Positions 5,033 to 6,211 of a DNA stretch of 6,211 nucleotides are shown here, one piece after another. Position 1 is the stretch's first letter. Each line of letters begins with the position of its first letter. The stretch covers positions 1 through 6,211 of the forward strand of contig JAUWNO010000141.1 in assembly GCA_030612605.1 (NCBI GenBank), read 5' to 3'. The translations under genes were made by a program, and so were the position numbers. Below the pieces are notes generated by a model. The model had not been told where the DNA came from. It worked only from the letters and a program-made list of their open reading frames with translations, and made no database searches. The DNA comes from Armatimonadota bacterium. Lineage in GTDB: Bacteria > Cloacimonadota > Cloacimonadia > Cloacimonadales > TCS61.

Positions 5033-5404
5033 ATGGGTGATTTCAGGAAACTTGAAGTATGGAAGTTAGCAAAAGATTTGGCTATTTATATTTATAAGCT
5101 TACTAAAAAAGGCGAATTTGCTAAAGATTATGATTTAAGAGGGCAAATCAGAAAAGCTGCTGTTAGTGTTCCCAGTAATATTGCTGAAGGTGATGAAAGT
5201 GGTTCCAATAGACAATCTATTAGATATTTCAATATTGCAAAAGGTTCTTCAGCAGAAGTTCAAACTCAGGCAATTATTGCTTTTGAGATTGGATATATTT
5301 CTTCAGAAGAAAATATTGAGATAATAAATCGATGTGAAATAATTTCAAAGAAATTAGTGAAATTAATGAAATATCGCTCCCAAAACCTAACACCCAAAAC
5401 CTGA
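5033..5404 (+). CDS. Four-helix-bundle protein, S23/IVS-encoded (Avd-like) family
   Basis: It has 123 residues and carries the classical family pattern: FRKLEVWKLAKDLAIYIYKL (4-23) for helix 1, LRGQIRKAAVSVPSNIAEGD (35-54) with the hallmark QIRKAAVSVPSNIAEG, SIRYFNIAKGSSAEVQTQ (62-79) for helix 3 and EIGYISSEENIEIINR (85-100) leading into helix 4. The fold is that of 23S-rRNA IVS proteins and of the Avd protein of diversity-generating retroelements; nucleic-acid binding is likely, but the biological role is unknown. No reverse transcriptase or rRNA is nearby. The start at 5033 puts the conserved FRKLEVW at the usual distance from Met; the ribosome site (AAGAGA) is weak. The last eight codons (QNLTPKT and stop) are read from the heptamer array, so the C-terminus is repeat-derived. 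It is closer to the common family consensus than the gene at 1465. Confidence 0.95.
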   Translation: MGDFRKLEVWKLAKDLAIYIYKLTKKGEFAKDYDLRGQIRKAAVSVPSNIAEGDESGSNRQSIRYFNIAKGSSAEVQTQAIIAFEIGYISSEENIEIINRCEIISKKLVKLMKYRSQNLTPKT

Positions 5405-5437
5405 AACCTATCACCTAAAACCTGATACCCAATGACC
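5381..5437 (-). repeat. Heptamer array, right arm (NNNNACC on + strand)
   Basis: Seven units stand in exact 7-base step: caaaacc, taacacc, caaaacc, tgaaacc, tatcacc, taaaacc, tgatacc. One extra C and a final aatgacc follow; a degenerate tcgctcc (5374-5380) precedes them in register. On the minus strand each unit reads GGTNNNN, the same as the left arm at 4956-5018, so the two arrays form an inverted pair around the gene. The array includes the last codons of the four-helix gene and the ATG of the next gene (5432). Confidence 0.88.
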
Positions 5438-6211
5438 AAAAGAAATCAGAAGAAACTTGTTTTTGTAATTAAGATTCTCATTACAATAATAATAATATTC
5501 TTGATATCCAAAAAAGTCGATTTCCTGCAACTTATCAGAGATTTTCAGCACATTAGTCTTCTCACCGTTTTGATAATATTTTCTACAACTATAGTGAAAC
5601 TTTATATTCAATTTAACAACTGGGGAAAGTATCTTCATATAAACCCGGACTACCATCCACAAAAGAATGAAGTGTTAAAATCATATTTTATCGGGATGGC
5701 GCTTCATTTCGTTTTGCCTGCAGGTCTTGGTTTTTTCGGGAAAGTATATTTTGTAAATAATAGAAAAGGTGCAACTGCAGCTTCAGTAGGAGTGGAAAGA
5801 ATTTTTGTAACCTGGAAAAATCTTTTTTTTGCATCTTTTGCTGCAATATTTTATTTTTCAAACTTTAATTTATTTTTCAAAATTGCTCTTTTGATTCTTA
5901 TTTTTCTTTCGCCATTTTTGCTTTATTTTTTTTCTTTTATAATTAATAAAGAAAATCTTAAGAAATTCTTTAAAAATTATTTAAAGATAGTTCCAAGAAT
6001 TATTATTATGCAAATTATTTTTACATTCATATCTTTTTTTCAATATTTTATTATTTTAAAGGATTTTGCAAAAATAAGTTTTTTTGAAGTTATGATTTCA
6101 GTTCCATTAGTTCATATTTCCCATATTTTACCCGTTTCATTCAGTGGATTTGGGATGCGAGAAATTTTTGCAATTGAAGTTTTTTCTAGATTCAATATCA
6201 ACCCAGAAGCT
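5432..6211 (+). CDS. Flippase-like membrane protein (lysylphosphatidylglycerol synthase TM family), 3' end missing
   Basis: The frame is open from ATG 5432 to the right edge, giving 260 residues without a stop. The N-terminus is basic (MTKRNQKK) and leads into a membrane helix at about 9-26. Further hydrophobic segments lie at about 42-58, 85-102, 131-142, 148-170, 188-208 and 216-236. The family (PF03706/UPF0104) is recognised by LPAGLGFFGKVY (95-106), ASVGVERIF (117-125) and above all LPVSFSGFGMREIF (233-246), which matches its P-S-GxGxRE signature. Members are integral inner-membrane proteins linked to lipid or lipid-linked sugar movement; full length is normally about 300-350 residues, so some 50-90 are missing. 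An in-frame TGA at 5423 makes 5432 the earliest possible ATG. That ATG lies in the last unit of the heptamer array and has no Shine-Dalgarno site. Substrate unknown. Confidence 0.88.
   Translation, partial: MTKRNQKKLVFVIKILITIIIIFLISKKVDFLQLIRDFQHISLLTVLIIFSTTIVKLYIQFNNWGKYLHINPDYHPQKNEVLKSYFIGMALHFVLPAGLGFFGKVYFVNNRKGATAASVGVERIFVTWKNLFFASFAAIFYFSNFNLFFKIALLILIFLSPFLLYFFSFIINKENLKKFFKNYLKIVPRIIIMQIIFTFISFFQYFIILKDFAKISFFEVMISVPLVHISHILPVSFSGFGMREIFAIEVFSRFNINPEA

Noticed and set aside
1465..5404. Diversity-generating retroelement (Avd-like proteins)
   Set aside because: No reverse transcriptase, no template/variable repeat pair with adenine-specific differences and no lectin-fold target are present.
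5411..5662. An 83-codon minus-strand frame
   Set aside because: It lies opposite the start of the flippase-like gene, which has clear family motifs on the + strand.

Overview
The window is AT-rich, with short protein genes separated by unusually repeat-rich spacers. Everything recognisable is bacterial. The low GC, the scattered four-helix-bundle (S23/Avd-type) genes and the generic ATPases fit an uncultured FCB-type lineage such as Cloacimonadota. That placement is a guess from style, not from a marker gene.

Layout, all genes on the + strand: (1) 1-927, the 3' part of a RecG-like/Schlafen-type ATP-binding regulator whose AlbA_2 domain would lie left of the window. (2) 928-1464, a spacer with purine-rich repeats, a 25-codon remnant of a four-helix-bundle gene (1215-1292), another possible gene-start remnant (1357-1422) and octamer arrays. 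(3) 1465-1836, an intact four-helix-bundle gene, followed by a strict 8-bp-period array (1845-1924). (4) 1966-3111, an archaeal-type AAA ATPase with a C-terminal winged helix. (5) 3112-3844, 733 bases without a convincing gene but full of hairpins, a TTCGTG array, a duplicated ribosome-site/mini-ORF leader, a structured 82-bp inverted repeat and a perfect 14-bp palindrome. (6) 3845-4876, a long coiled-coil protein. (7) 4956-5437, a second four-helix-bundle gene enclosed by strict 7-bp-period arrays. (8) 5432-6211, the 5' part of a flippase-like (lysylphosphatidylglycerol synthase TM family) membrane protein that runs off the right edge.

The main observation is that both intact four-helix-bundle genes sit between short-unit degenerate tandem arrays that read in opposite orientations on the two sides. 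One gene has a 7-bp unit (GGTNNNN before, NNNNACC after). The other has an 8-bp unit (roughly NNNGGCGA before, TCGCCNNN after). The left and right arrays can pair imperfectly, as the arms of a 23S rRNA intervening sequence do, yet there is no rRNA here. A related purine-rich repeat (core GAAGCAGG or AAGCAGGG) precedes both loci. The arrays run into the ends of neighbouring genes: over the stop of the regulator, over the last codons of the second four-helix gene, and over the start codon of the flippase. I read these as independent arrivals of IVS-like elements carrying Avd/S23-family proteins, at least one of them now decayed.

The other genes show no shared pathway. The ATPase, coiled-coil protein and flippase look like unrelated single genes, and no operon can be argued from spacing apart from the overlap of the second element with the flippase start.
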